Assembly: GCA_046347635.1 (NCBI GenBank)
Contig: JAXMFT010000005.1
Span: 62,001-126,000, forward strand
DNA length: 64,000 bases
Source of the DNA: JAGVSZ01 sp019137045
Lineage (GTDB): Bacteria; Pseudomonadota; Gammaproteobacteria; Burkholderiales; SG8-39
Direction of reading: 5' to 3'
Shown: in pieces, positions 26,874 through 35,184 of the stretch
Position numbering within the stretch: position 1 is the stretch's first letter
Layout: each line of letters begins with the position of its first letter
The notes under the pieces: generated by a model
What the model saw: the letters and a program-made list of their open reading frames with translations, nothing else
What the model was told of the DNA's origin: nothing
Database searches by the model: none
Position numbers and translations under genes: made by a program

Positions 26874-27637
26874 GCCTTCTCGCGCGCGGCCTGCTGCGCG
26901 GCCCGCTCGGTGCGCCGGCGCCGCTCGTCCACCACCAGCCAGCGGGCGTCGGCGCGCACGCCGAGCATGCGGATCTGCCCGTCCTCGATGCGCACCAGCC
27001 GGTCGGCCCGGGCCATCACCTTCTTGTCGTGCGTGGAGAAGATGAAAGTCGTGCCGAGCGAGACGTTGATGTCCTTCATCAGCGCGAGGATCCCTTCACC
27101 GGTCTTGTGGTCGAGGTTGGCGGTGGGCTCGTCGGCGAGCACGATGCGCGGCTGCGCCGCGAGCGCGCGCGCGATCGCGACGCGCTGGCGCTGCCCGCCC
27201 GAGAGCTGGTTGGGGCGGTGATGCGCGTACTTCCCGAGCTGGACCAGCTTCAGCAGCCGCCCGACGCGCTCGAGGCGCTCCTTGCGGGTCAGCTCCGGCA
27301 GCTGCAGCAGCGGGTACTCGACGTTCTCGGCGGCCGAGAGCACCGGCAGCAGGTTGAAGGTCTGGAACACGAACCCGATGGTGCGCGCGCGCAGGTCGGC
27401 GAGCTGGTCCGGGGTGCGGCCGCTCACGTCCTGGCCGTCGATGAACACCCGGCCGCGGGTGGGCGTGTCGATGCAGCCGATGAGGTTCAGCAGCGTCGAT
27501 TTCCCGCTCCCCGAGGGTCCCGCGATCGCGAGGAATACGCCCTCCTCGATGTGCATGGTCACGTCGCGCAGGGCGGTCACGCGCTGCTCGCCGAGGAGAT
27601 ACTCCTTGGAGACGTTCTCGACGCGCACCAGGCTCAT
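26870..27637 (-). CDS. LolD/MacB-type ABC transporter ATP-binding protein
   Basis: A 255-residue ATPase: Walker A GPSGSGKSTL (about residue 37), Q-loop FVFQTFNLLP, signature LSGGQRQRVAIARAL, Walker B IVLADEPTANLD, and H-loop STHDKKV. Strongest similarity is to the LolD/MacB class that works with FtsX-type permeases. ATG 27637 (MSLVRVENVSKEYLL) was chosen because the longer frame overlaps the divergent promoter. It very likely energises the two FtsX permeases at 18179-20690, now separated from it by about 6 kb. It overlaps the barrel gene downstream. Confidence 0.88.
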   Translation of the reverse strand: MSLVRVENVSKEYLLGEQRVTALRDVTMHIEEGVFLAIAGPSGSGKSTLLNLIGCIDTPTRGRVFIDGQDVSGRTPDQLADLRARTIGFVFQTFNLLPVLSAAENVEYPLLQLPELTRKERLERVGRLLKLVQLGKYAHHRPNQLSGGQRQRVAIARALAAQPRIVLADEPTANLDHKTGEGILALMKDINVSLGTTFIFSTHDKKVMARADRLVRIEDGQIRMLGVRADARWLVVDERRRRTERAAQQAAREKA

Positions 27638-27703
27638 GACACTCGCGGCTCCCACGCTGGCGCTGACTATACTAGGCGCGACCCGCTGCGAGACCGGCTT
27701 GCC

Positions 27704-28495
27704 ATGACGCCTGCTGCACAGTTCGCTCCCCGACGGCCCGCGTGGCGCCACGCGCTCCCCGGCATTCTTGCCGGTCTGATGTGTTTTCTCAATAGCTATG
27801 CACAAGTTGATGTTTCTAAAGAAGAAAAACTAGCGCGAGACATCGTTCTGAAGGCCGATCAGATCCGCTTCCCGCCGGAGGGCTTCCAGGTCGACGTGGC
27901 GGTCGCGAACGCGAACGGCGGGCAGGTCACCGAGACGCGCCAGTACCGCGTGCTCTCCAAGGGCAACGAGAACACGATCGTGATGGTGGTGGAACCCGCG
28001 AGCGAGCGCGGCCAGATCATGCTGATGAAGGGCCGCGACCTGTGGATCTTCCTGCCCAACGTCTCGCAGCCGGTGCGCCTGTCGCTCGCGCAGCGCCTCA
28101 CCGGGCAGGTGGCGAACGGCGACATCGCGCGCGCGAACTTCGCCGGCGACTACGCGCCGCGGATCCTGCGCACCGAGCCGGTGGACGGCGAGGACCACTA
28201 CGTGCTCGAGCTCACCGCGGTCGACCGCTCGGTCGCCTACCACCGCGTGCTGTACTGGGTGAAGCAGAAGAACTTCTTCCCGCACAAGGCGGAGTTCTAC
28301 TCGGTGTCCGACCGGCTGCTGAAGACCGCGCGCTACGAGAACTACCAGCCGATGGCGGGCCGGCCGCGGCCGACGCGGCTGGTGATGGAGGACGCGCTGC
28401 GCAAGGGCGAGGTGTCGGTGCTCGAGTACTCCGGGATGGCGCTGCGCCAGCTCGACGACAAGATCTTCACCCGCGACTACCTCAAGCGGCTCTAG
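27704..28495 (+). CDS. LolA-like outer-membrane lipoprotein-sorting protein
   Basis: A 263-residue exported protein. After a signal region (residues about 12-33) comes the half-barrel LolA-like fold with typical segments VLSKGNENTIVMVVEPASER, GRDLWIFLPNVSQPVRLSLA and YVLELTAVDRSVAYHRVLYW. The family (DUF/PF17131 type) binds lipids in the periplasm and is found with MMPL or FtsX transporters. It is divergent from the ABC ATPase; a TATACT -10 (27668-27673) lies 30 bases upstream. It could carry the exported lipid or lipoamino acid to the outer-membrane barrel. Confidence 0.82.
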   Translation: MTPAAQFAPRRPAWRHALPGILAGLMCFLNSYAQVDVSKEEKLARDIVLKADQIRFPPEGFQVDVAVANANGGQVTETRQYRVLSKGNENTIVMVVEPASERGQIMLMKGRDLWIFLPNVSQPVRLSLAQRLTGQVANGDIARANFAGDYAPRILRTEPVDGEDHYVLELTAVDRSVAYHRVLYWVKQKNFFPHKAEFYSVSDRLLKTARYENYQPMAGRPRPTRLVMEDALRKGEVSVLEYSGMALRQLDDKIFTRDYLKRL

Positions 28496-28507
28496 CCGCG
28501 CGCGCCG

Positions 28508-29377
28508 CTAGCGCGCGTCGAGATCGCGCAGCCGCTTCAGGATGCCCGCCTCCTCCGCCGGCGAGAAGCCGTAGGGGAAGAGCGAGCGCTCCTGCGGGAA
28601 CTCGGCGTGGCGCCCGCCGAACTTCTTCAGTCCCTCGGCGATGGTGTCGAACGCCGCGCACAGCAGGACGGCGGGCGCGTTGACGCGCGTGTTGAGCCGC
28701 TCCGGCCCCATCGGCTCGAAGGCGAGCGCGCGGCGATAAAAGCCCACGTGGCGCGGGTTCACCTCGATCACGGCGAAGGTGTAGCCGTGGACCGCGGCGG
28801 CGTAGAGGTAGGTGGTGTGGAAGAGGCCGGCGAGCACCGGCTTGCTGACCGTCAGCTCGTCCACCGCCAGGCGGGTGAACTCGCACACGCGGCAGCCTTC
28901 CTTGCGCAGGACGTCGATCTCGTCCTTGTAGAGTTCGTCGGCCGAGAGCCCCTTCTCCGAATCGAACCGGATGCTCACCGTGCCGACGAGCTTGCCCTCG
29001 TCGTAGGCGACGAAGCTGAAGAGGTGCGGGTCGCGGGGCTGGGCCGACTTCGTCTCGTAGCCGCGGTCGCCGTAGCGCTTGTCGACCAGCGTGGCGGCGG
29101 CCTGGCGGAAGCCGGCGTGGCGCGTGGCGACGCGGATCTTGAAGGCCGCCTGCTCGGCGCCGGGGTCCTCGAGGCCGGTGATGCCGGCCTCCGCCATCGT
29201 GAGGCTGCGGAAGCGCAGCGGCCGGTCGTCGAAGACCGTGAGGCCGCTCTTGAACTCGCGGCCGTCGGTGGCGAAGGGCAGCGACGGCTCGGTGGAGGGC
29301 TGGCTCTTGGGGCCGATCGAGGCCCCGCCGCCCCGGCCGCGGAGCCGGTCGACGAGCTTGCGGACCGACTCTTTCAT
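28508..29377 (-). CDS. FeeM-type N-acyl amino acid synthase / PEP-CTERM-associated acyltransferase 2
   Basis: A 289-residue protein with the same FeeM-like signatures as the first copy: CRVCEFTRLAVDELTVSKP (about residue 187) and AVIEVNPRHVGFYRRALAF (about 225). It carries a longer N-terminal extension of about 60 residues that is low in structure. ATG 29377 has AGG five bases upstream. It is convergent with the LolA-like gene (12 bases between stops) and lies next to a PEP-CTERM gene. A weak -24/-12-like element (GCGCAC-GAAGG-TTGC at 29480-29466) lies about 89 bases upstream. Two divergent copies suggest two products or two amino-acid preferences. Confidence 0.8.
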   Translation of the reverse strand: MKESVRKLVDRLRGRGGGASIGPKSQPSTEPSLPFATDGREFKSGLTVFDDRPLRFRSLTMAEAGITGLEDPGAEQAAFKIRVATRHAGFRQAAATLVDKRYGDRGYETKSAQPRDPHLFSFVAYDEGKLVGTVSIRFDSEKGLSADELYKDEIDVLRKEGCRVCEFTRLAVDELTVSKPVLAGLFHTTYLYAAAVHGYTFAVIEVNPRHVGFYRRALAFEPMGPERLNTRVNAPAVLLCAAFDTIAEGLKKFGGRHAEFPQERSLFPYGFSPAEEAGILKRLRDLDAR

Positions 29378-29601
29378 AGAGGCCTGTTCCGGGCGCCGTG
29401 CGAACCGCCCCGAGCGGTTCGCCTGCGAAGTCTACACGGGTCGCAGCCGTGGGCTGTGAAATGGAGCAACCTTCGTGCGCGAATGGCGCAATGGCCGGAA
29501 CCCGCTGATTTTCTTCTGCGTCCGGCCGGTCGGCGGCACGCTTAGGTCAGCGGTTGTCGCACGCCGTAAGGCATGCCGATGCGGGCAGACGAACGGAAAT
29601 G

Positions 29602-29631
29602 ACACGGGGCGGCCTCCCGGCCGCCCCGTGT
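29602..29631 (-). terminator. Terminator hairpin after the fourth PEP-CTERM gene
   Basis: Perfect 13-base stem (29602-29614 with 29619-29631) and a four-base loop, about 20 bases past the minus-strand stop. The T-tract is weak. Confidence 0.65.
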
Positions 29632-29652
29632 CGCGTCGCTGACGCTGCCGAA

Positions 29653-30489
29653 TTACCCGCGCTTGCGGCGGGCAAACCCGAGGCCGGCGAGCGCGAGGCC
29701 AAGCAAGGTAACCGTGCCGGGTTCCGGAACTCGACCGGGATCGGTGATGGAACCCGATGCGCCGCCAATGATGATGTTATTTTGAGTTACGGTCGAAATA
29801 CCAAGCACCGGAATGAGGCCGACGTTCTCGAACCGGTTGTGGTACGGACCCGCGCTCAGGTCCGCGTTCGAGAGACCCGGGAACGCTGCATTCCCGGTGG
29901 GGGTAAGAGCGATGCCTGTCTCAAACTCGTCCACGACCGTGAGGCCCGGAATCAGCGTGCTCAGCCAGCCATATCCGTTCGCCTGGCTGAACAAGCCGCC
30001 GCCCGCGCCGACAAAATTGTTGATATCCGCTGCATTCGCCGCCAACGCGGCCCTTTCCGCCGCGGTCAAGCCGCCGCTGACGTTGGCTCCCGAATCGAGC
30101 ATGATGATTCCAGTCGTCGCGAGCGTTGCGGATCCGACGGTACCGCCGGTCAGGAAGCTCGTGATGTTCGTATCACCATCCACAGACAGCAACGTCCAAC
30201 CCAAGCCGGGCAACGACGAAAGATTGAAGGCAGACGTCGCGGCGTTGAGCGCTGTACCGGTGCTGCTTCCAAGCGTGACCACGACCTTGTTGGTATTCGT
30301 CACACCGGGAGCGAGATTCTCCAGGGCGCGTTGCATGAAAAACCAGCCATCCTGATTGACGCCGGCACTCACGGAGCCGTGGTCGTCTGCGTCGGTACCC
30401 GCAAGGATGAACGGGCCCGCTTGAACCACCCCAGGGACACCAACAGTCAGCGCTGCAACCGCTACAACTCCAAACAGTCTCCGTACCAT
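29653..30489 (-). CDS. PEP-CTERM sorting domain surface protein
   Basis: A 278-residue exported protein. The signal peptide ends near VVQAG, and the mature part begins with GPFILAGTDADDHGS. The middle (TTGIIMLDSGANVSGGL, then NNFVGAGGGLFSQANGYGWL) looks like an alpha/beta amidotransferase-like or ThuA-like fold, but I cannot name it. The tail is VPEPGTVTLLGLALAGLGF then ARRKRG. ATG 30489 has a perfect AAGGAGGT six bases upstream; a longer frame to 30552 would run over the promoter. Its codon mix is less GC-extreme than its neighbours. It stands alone with its own promoter and terminator. Confidence 0.85.
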   Translation of the reverse strand: MVRRLFGVVAVAALTVGVPGVVQAGPFILAGTDADDHGSVSAGVNQDGWFFMQRALENLAPGVTNTNKVVVTLGSSTGTALNAATSAFNLSSLPGLGWTLLSVDGDTNITSFLTGGTVGSATLATTGIIMLDSGANVSGGLTAAERAALAANAADINNFVGAGGGLFSQANGYGWLSTLIPGLTVVDEFETGIALTPTGNAAFPGLSNADLSAGPYHNRFENVGLIPVLGISTVTQNNIIIGGASGSITDPGRVPEPGTVTLLGLALAGLGFARRKRG

Positions 30490-30536
30490 AGTCAGACCTC
30501 CTTCGAGTTTCATTTCACTGCTTGGCATGAGAGATA

Positions 30537-30551
30537 GCAAAGTGCATGCCA
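30537..30551 (-). promoter_or_regulatory. Sigma-54-like -24/-12 promoter of the fourth PEP-CTERM gene
   Basis: Minus strand TGGCAT-GCACT-TTGC: one mismatch to the consensus and exact spacing. The -12 GC is 48 bases before the ATG at 30489. Confidence 0.75.
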
Positions 30552-30752
30552 CTCAATCGAATCATTGAGTTACGCCTCGAAAGGGGGTGCCGCTGTAAAG
30601 CGGTTCGACAGGCTTCGCACCGTCAAGAAAAGCGTAGATCGAACCCTGCGCGTACCGGAAACATGGCGTGGAAGCGCGACGCCCCGAAGGCGCATGGCCT
30701 CCCCGGCACCGCCGCGGGAGCGGTCGCGCTGCGCTACATTTGCGCCCTCGTC

Positions 30753-33092
30753 ATGCGCCTCCCGCTCCTCCTCGCCGCGGCGTGCTGCGCCGGCATTGCC
30801 GCCGCGCAGTCGCTCCCGCCCTCGCTCCCCGCCCTCTCGCCCGCGAAGAAGGCGGCCGCCGCGCCGCCGGCGAGCGCCCCGGAAGCGTCCCTCGACCAGC
30901 GCGTCGCCGACGCCCGCGCCGAGCTCGACCGCATCGCGCAGCAGGTCGCGACCCGCACCGGCGTGCCGCCCGGCGTCGCGCCCGAGTCGCTGATCGAGTG
31001 GCGCACGAACGCCGAGCGGCTCGTGCACGCCTACGAGCGGGCGCGCGACAGCGATCAGATGATCGCGCGGACGCAGCGCCGACGCGCGGCACTCGCCGCG
31101 AAGACCAGCGCGTGGACCGGGTTCGGGACCCCGCCGCCGTACTCGCTCCTCATGGTCGACGAGCTGCGCGGCGACGCCGCCGCGGCCCGCGACCGCCTCG
31201 GCGCGGCGGAGGCGAAGGTCAGGCTGCTCGAGCAGCAGTCGGACCTGGCGCGCGAGCGCCTGTCGCGCGCCCAGGCCGCCGCGCGACAAGCCGCCGAGCG
31301 CGCGACCGACGGGCCGAACGGCGAGCAGGGCCGCCTCGCCTGGGAGCGCGAAGCCGCCGACCTGCGCGCGCGGCTCGAGGGCGCGCAGGTCGCGCTCCTG
31401 GAGGTCGCGCGCCGGCTCGCCACCGAGGAGGCGGGCGAGGCGCGCGACGAGCTCGCGCTCCTCGAACGCCAGATCCGCGTCGCCTCCGCCGCGGTCGCCT
31501 TCCCGCGCGCCGACCTCGACCGGGTGCTCGCGCGGCTCGCCCCGGAGCGCGCGGCCCTCGAGCGCGAGGCCGCCCAGGCGCGCGCGACCGAGGAGAAGCG
31601 CCGCCGGGCGCTCGCGGCGGCGCAGGCGGACCTGGATGCCGCGCGCAAGGCGACGCCGGCGGCCGGCGGGGCGCGCATCGCCGAGCTCGAGCGGGTGCTC
31701 GAGCTGCGCGGCGTGCAGGCGCAGAACGCGGACATCACCTACAACCTGCTGCGGACGCTGATCGACGTCAACGGCTTCAGCCGCTCCACCTGGGAAGCCC
31801 GGTTCGAGATCGTCGGCGCGAGCGACGCGGCGAAGAAGCGCGCGACCTACGAGCGCGTCGTCGCCGTGCTGAAGCAGCTCGATCCCTGGCGCAGGTTCGT
31901 CGCCAACGAGCTCGCGGTGGTGCGCGGCCGCATCGCGCAGGCCGAGAACCAGGTCGCGGTCGGGACGCCCGCGGACGCCGCCGCGGCGGCCGACCTGCTG
32001 GCCGCGTGGCGCGAGCGCGAGGCCGTCTACGCGCGCCTCCAGGCGGCGGTCGACCGCGAGCGCGCGACGCTCGAGCGCTGGAAGGAGGAGTTCGACGGCA
32101 CGCGCGGCGCGCGCCCGTACTGGGCCTACGTCCACGACGCCTGGTACGCCGCGGCCGGGCTCGGGCGCGAGGTCTGGAACTACGAGCTGTTCGCCGCCGA
32201 GGACACGGTCGAGATCGACGGCCGCAAGATCACCTCCACGCGCAGCGTGACGGTCGGCAAGAGCGTCGGCGCGGTGGTGCTGCTCGCGCTCGGCTACCTG
32301 GTCGTGTCGTGGCTGGTGCGCCGCCTCGAGCGCGCCATGGTCGTGCGGCTGAAGGCCGAGCCGGCCGCCGCGCGCACGGTGCGGCGCTGGCTGCTGGTGA
32401 TCCTGGTGGCGGTGCTGTTCGTGCTCGCGCTCGACCTCGTCAAGATCCCGCTCACCGTGTTCGCCTTCCTCGGCGGCGCGCTCGTGATCGGGTTCGGCTT
32501 CGGCGCGCAGGTGCTGATCAAGAACTTCATCAGCGGCGTGATGCTGCTGGTCGAGCGCCCGCTCAAGGTCGGCGACATCGTGCAGATCGGCGACATCGTC
32601 GGCACGGTCACCAACATCAGCATCCGCTCCTCGACCATCCGCACCGCCGACGGCATCGAGACGCTGGTGCCCAATTCGACCTTCGTGGAGTCGAACGTCA
32701 CCAACTGGACCTACTCCAGCGCGCGCGTGCGGCGGTCGGTGAAGGTCGGCGTCGCCTACGGCTCGGACACGCGCAAGGCTACCGACGCGCTCCTCGGCGT
32801 CGCCGCGCGCCACGGCCAGGTGCTCAAGGACCCCGCCCCGCGCGTCATCTTCGAGGACTTCGGGGCCGACGCGCTCGCGTTCAGCCTCGAGTTCTGGATC
32901 GACTACGCCAAGGGCGCCGACAGCCGCCAGATCGCGAGCGACCTGCGCTTCATGGTCGAGAAGGCGCTCGCCGAGGCGGGCATCGGGATCCCGTTCCCGC
33001 AGCGCGACGTGCACGTGGACGCGGCGCGCCCCCTGCGCGTCGAGGTGGTGCCGCGCCCCGAAGCGCCGCGCCCGGGAGGCGCCGCGCCCTAG
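30753..33092 (+). CDS. MscS-family mechanosensitive channel with large N-terminal domain
   Basis: A 779-residue inner-membrane protein. Signal peptide (about 1-17), then a periplasmic region of about 480 residues rich in predicted coiled coil. The helices follow and then the MscS core: pore helix region GALVIGFGFGAQVLIKNFIS, then VGDIVQIGDIVGTVTNISI and ETLVPNSTFVESNVTNW. The layout is of the KefA/MscK-like large channels that release solutes on osmotic shock. ATG 30753 gives a proper signal peptide; a longer frame to 30546 is unlikely. It stands alone on the plus strand. Confidence 0.88.
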   Translation: MRLPLLLAAACCAGIAAAQSLPPSLPALSPAKKAAAAPPASAPEASLDQRVADARAELDRIAQQVATRTGVPPGVAPESLIEWRTNAERLVHAYERARDSDQMIARTQRRRAALAAKTSAWTGFGTPPPYSLLMVDELRGDAAAARDRLGAAEAKVRLLEQQSDLARERLSRAQAAARQAAERATDGPNGEQGRLAWEREAADLRARLEGAQVALLEVARRLATEEAGEARDELALLERQIRVASAAVAFPRADLDRVLARLAPERAALEREAAQARATEEKRRRALAAAQADLDAARKATPAAGGARIAELERVLELRGVQAQNADITYNLLRTLIDVNGFSRSTWEARFEIVGASDAAKKRATYERVVAVLKQLDPWRRFVANELAVVRGRIAQAENQVAVGTPADAAAAADLLAAWREREAVYARLQAAVDRERATLERWKEEFDGTRGARPYWAYVHDAWYAAAGLGREVWNYELFAAEDTVEIDGRKITSTRSVTVGKSVGAVVLLALGYLVVSWLVRRLERAMVVRLKAEPAAARTVRRWLLVILVAVLFVLALDLVKIPLTVFAFLGGALVIGFGFGAQVLIKNFISGVMLLVERPLKVGDIVQIGDIVGTVTNISIRSSTIRTADGIETLVPNSTFVESNVTNWTYSSARVRRSVKVGVAYGSDTRKATDALLGVAARHGQVLKDPAPRVIFEDFGADALAFSLEFWIDYAKGADSRQIASDLRFMVEKALAEAGIGIPFPQRDVHVDAARPLRVEVVPRPEAPRPGGAAP

Positions 33093-33161
33093 ACGGCGAT
33101 GGCGCCCGCCGCGCGACGCGTATATCCTCGACCCCTCGCCCGCAAAAAGGAGAAGAAGCCC

Positions 33162-34013
33162 GTGCCGCGCCTCGCAATCGTCCTCGCCCTCCTCGCCGTC
33201 CCGGCGCTCGTGCACGCGCAGGGCGCCCCCGACACGCTCAAGAAGATCCGCGACGGCAAGTCGATCGTCATCGCCTACCGCACCGACGCGCTGCCGTTCT
33301 CGTTCGAGGAGAACAAGCAGCCGACCGGCTACTCGGTGGAGCTCTGCAAGCGCGTGGCCGCGAGCCTCGAGCAGCAGCTCAAGACCCAGCCCCTGGCGGT
33401 GAAATGGGTCGCCGCGACCTCGCAGAACCGCATGGACCTCGTGCGCAAGGGCGAGGCGCACATGGAGTGCGGGTCGACCACCGCGACGCTCTCGCGCATG
33501 GAGCAGGTGGACTTCTCCAGCCCGATCTTCGTGGACACCACGGGGCTGCTGGTGCGCAAGAGCACCGGCGCGAAGGCGCTCGGCGGCCTCGCCGGCAAGA
33601 AGATCGCGGTCATCGGCGGCACCACGAACGAGCGCGCGCTGCAGGCCGCGCTCAAGAAGCAGCTCGTCAGCGCCACGGTCGTCCAGGTCAAGAACCGCGA
33701 CGAGGGCATCGCCGCGCTCGAGGCCGGCGCCGTGGACGCGCTCTCGAGCGACAAGATCCTGCTCGTCGGGCTCGCCGGCAAGGTGAAGGACCCGTCGCAG
33801 TTCGAGCTGCTCGCCGACGACCTGGGATTCGAGCCGTACGCGATCGTGCTGCCGCGGGGCGACGCGAATTTCCGTCTCGCCGTGAACCGCGCGCTGGCGC
33901 AGATCTACGCGAGCGACGCGATCGTGGAGATCTTCCGCCGCACCTTCGGCCCGAACGCCCAGCCGAGCCCGGCGCTCGTCATCATGTACGGGCTGAACTC
34001 GTTCCCCGAGTGA
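33162..34013 (+). CDS. Amino-acid ABC transporter substrate-binding protein (GltI-like)
   Basis: A 283-residue periplasmic binding protein of the SBP_bac_3 family. Signal peptide ends at VHAQG; the ligand-binding pattern includes IVIAYRTDALPFSFEENKQ, GYSVELCKRVA and MECGSTTATLSRMEQVDFSS. It probably binds glutamate/aspartate-like amino acids. GTG 33162 is preferred because AAGGAG lies nine bases upstream; ATG 33099 would add 21 residues before the signal peptide. No permease or ATPase for amino-acid import follows, so it is an orphan binding protein. Confidence 0.85.
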   Translation: MPRLAIVLALLAVPALVHAQGAPDTLKKIRDGKSIVIAYRTDALPFSFEENKQPTGYSVELCKRVAASLEQQLKTQPLAVKWVAATSQNRMDLVRKGEAHMECGSTTATLSRMEQVDFSSPIFVDTTGLLVRKSTGAKALGGLAGKKIAVIGGTTNERALQAALKKQLVSATVVQVKNRDEGIAALEAGAVDALSSDKILLVGLAGKVKDPSQFELLADDLGFEPYAIVLPRGDANFRLAVNRALAQIYASDAIVEIFRRTFGPNAQPSPALVIMYGLNSFPE

Positions 34014-34146
34014 ACGGCCGGGCGCGCCGGCCGCGGCCCGCGCGCCCGCTCCCGCGCGGCGACGCGATCCCGAGGCGACCCTCGCCCTGAACGAATCGGC
34101 CGGCGGCGCGACGCTCGCGCTCGCCGGTCGCCTCGACGCCTACTCG

Positions 34147-35184
34147 GTGGGCGCGCTGTGGCGCGAGGCGCGCGCGGCGCTCGGCGCGCACCCGGGCGCG
34201 CCGGTGACCGTGGACTGCTCGGGCGTCGACTACTGCGACGGGGCGGGCGTCGGTCTCCTCCTCGAGCTGCTGCGCCAGCCGCGCGCCGCGGGCGCCGACG
34301 TGCGCATCGAGGGCCTCGCCGAGCGCTTTCGGCGCCTGCTCGACCAGTTCGACCCGAAGTCGTTCGCGGCGGCGGCGCCCGCGGCGCCGCGCGTGAGCTT
34401 GGTCGAGCGCGTGGGCATCGCCGGCGAGCGGATCTGGACCGACCTGCGCGGGCTGGTCGCGTTCCTCGGCGAGGCCACCGCGGCTCTCTTTCACGCCCTG
34501 CGCCACCCGCGCATGCTGCGCTGGCGCGACATCCTCTACGTCGCCGAGGAGGCCGGGGTCAACGCCCTGCCGATCGTCCTGCTGATCGGGTTCCTGATGG
34601 GCGTCATCCTCGCGTTCCAGTCGGCGATCGCGATGAAGCAGTTCGGCGCCGAGATCTTCGTCGCCAACCTGCTCTCGCTCTCGATCCTGCGCGAGCTCGG
34701 GCCGCTCATGACCGCGATCCTGCTCGCCGGGCGCTCGGGCGCGGCGTTCGCCGCGGAGATCGGCACGATGAAGGTGAACCAGGAGATCGACGCGCTCACG
34801 ACGATGGGGCTCGACCCGGTCAAGTTCCTGGTGGTGACGCGCGTCCTGGCGGCCACCGCCATGACCGTGCCGCTGGTCGTGTTCTCCGACCTGATCGGGC
34901 TGGTGGGCGGCGCGCTCGTGATGCTGACCTTCGAGATCCCGATCGCGACCTACTACAAGCAGGCGATGAGCTTCGCGACGCTCGGCGACTTCACGGGCGG
35001 GCTCGCGAAGGCGGCGGTCTTCGGCGTGCTCATCGCCGGCATCGGCTGCCTGCGCGGGCTGCAGACCGAGACCGGCGCCTCCGCGGTCGGGATCGCGGCC
35101 ACGAGCGCGGTGGTGAGCGGCATCATCCTGATCGTGTTCGTGGACGGCGTGTTCGCGGTGGTGTACTACTACCTCGGGATATGA
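34147..35184 (+). CDS. MlaE-like permease with N-terminal STAS domain
   Basis: A 345-residue protein from the GTG used here. The N-terminal STAS domain (VDYCDGAGVGLLLELL) is fused to an MlaE/YrbE-type permease (about 115-345; GFLMGVILAFQSAIAMKQFG, LGPLMTAILLAGRSGAAFAA, EIGTMKVNQEIDALTTMGLD). The real N-terminus is probably longer. The same frame upstream (from 34087, LNESAGGATLALAGRLDAYS) supplies the first STAS strand but has no ATG, GTG or TTG after the last stop. A rare CTG start or a sequence indel near 34010-34085 would explain this. First gene of an MCE lipid-transport operon. Confidence 0.85.
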   Translation: MGALWREARAALGAHPGAPVTVDCSGVDYCDGAGVGLLLELLRQPRAAGADVRIEGLAERFRRLLDQFDPKSFAAAAPAAPRVSLVERVGIAGERIWTDLRGLVAFLGEATAALFHALRHPRMLRWRDILYVAEEAGVNALPIVLLIGFLMGVILAFQSAIAMKQFGAEIFVANLLSLSILRELGPLMTAILLAGRSGAAFAAEIGTMKVNQEIDALTTMGLDPVKFLVVTRVLAATAMTVPLVVFSDLIGLVGGALVMLTFEIPIATYYKQAMSFATLGDFTGGLAKAAVFGVLIAGIGCLRGLQTETGASAVGIAATSAVVSGIILIVFVDGVFAVVYYYLGI

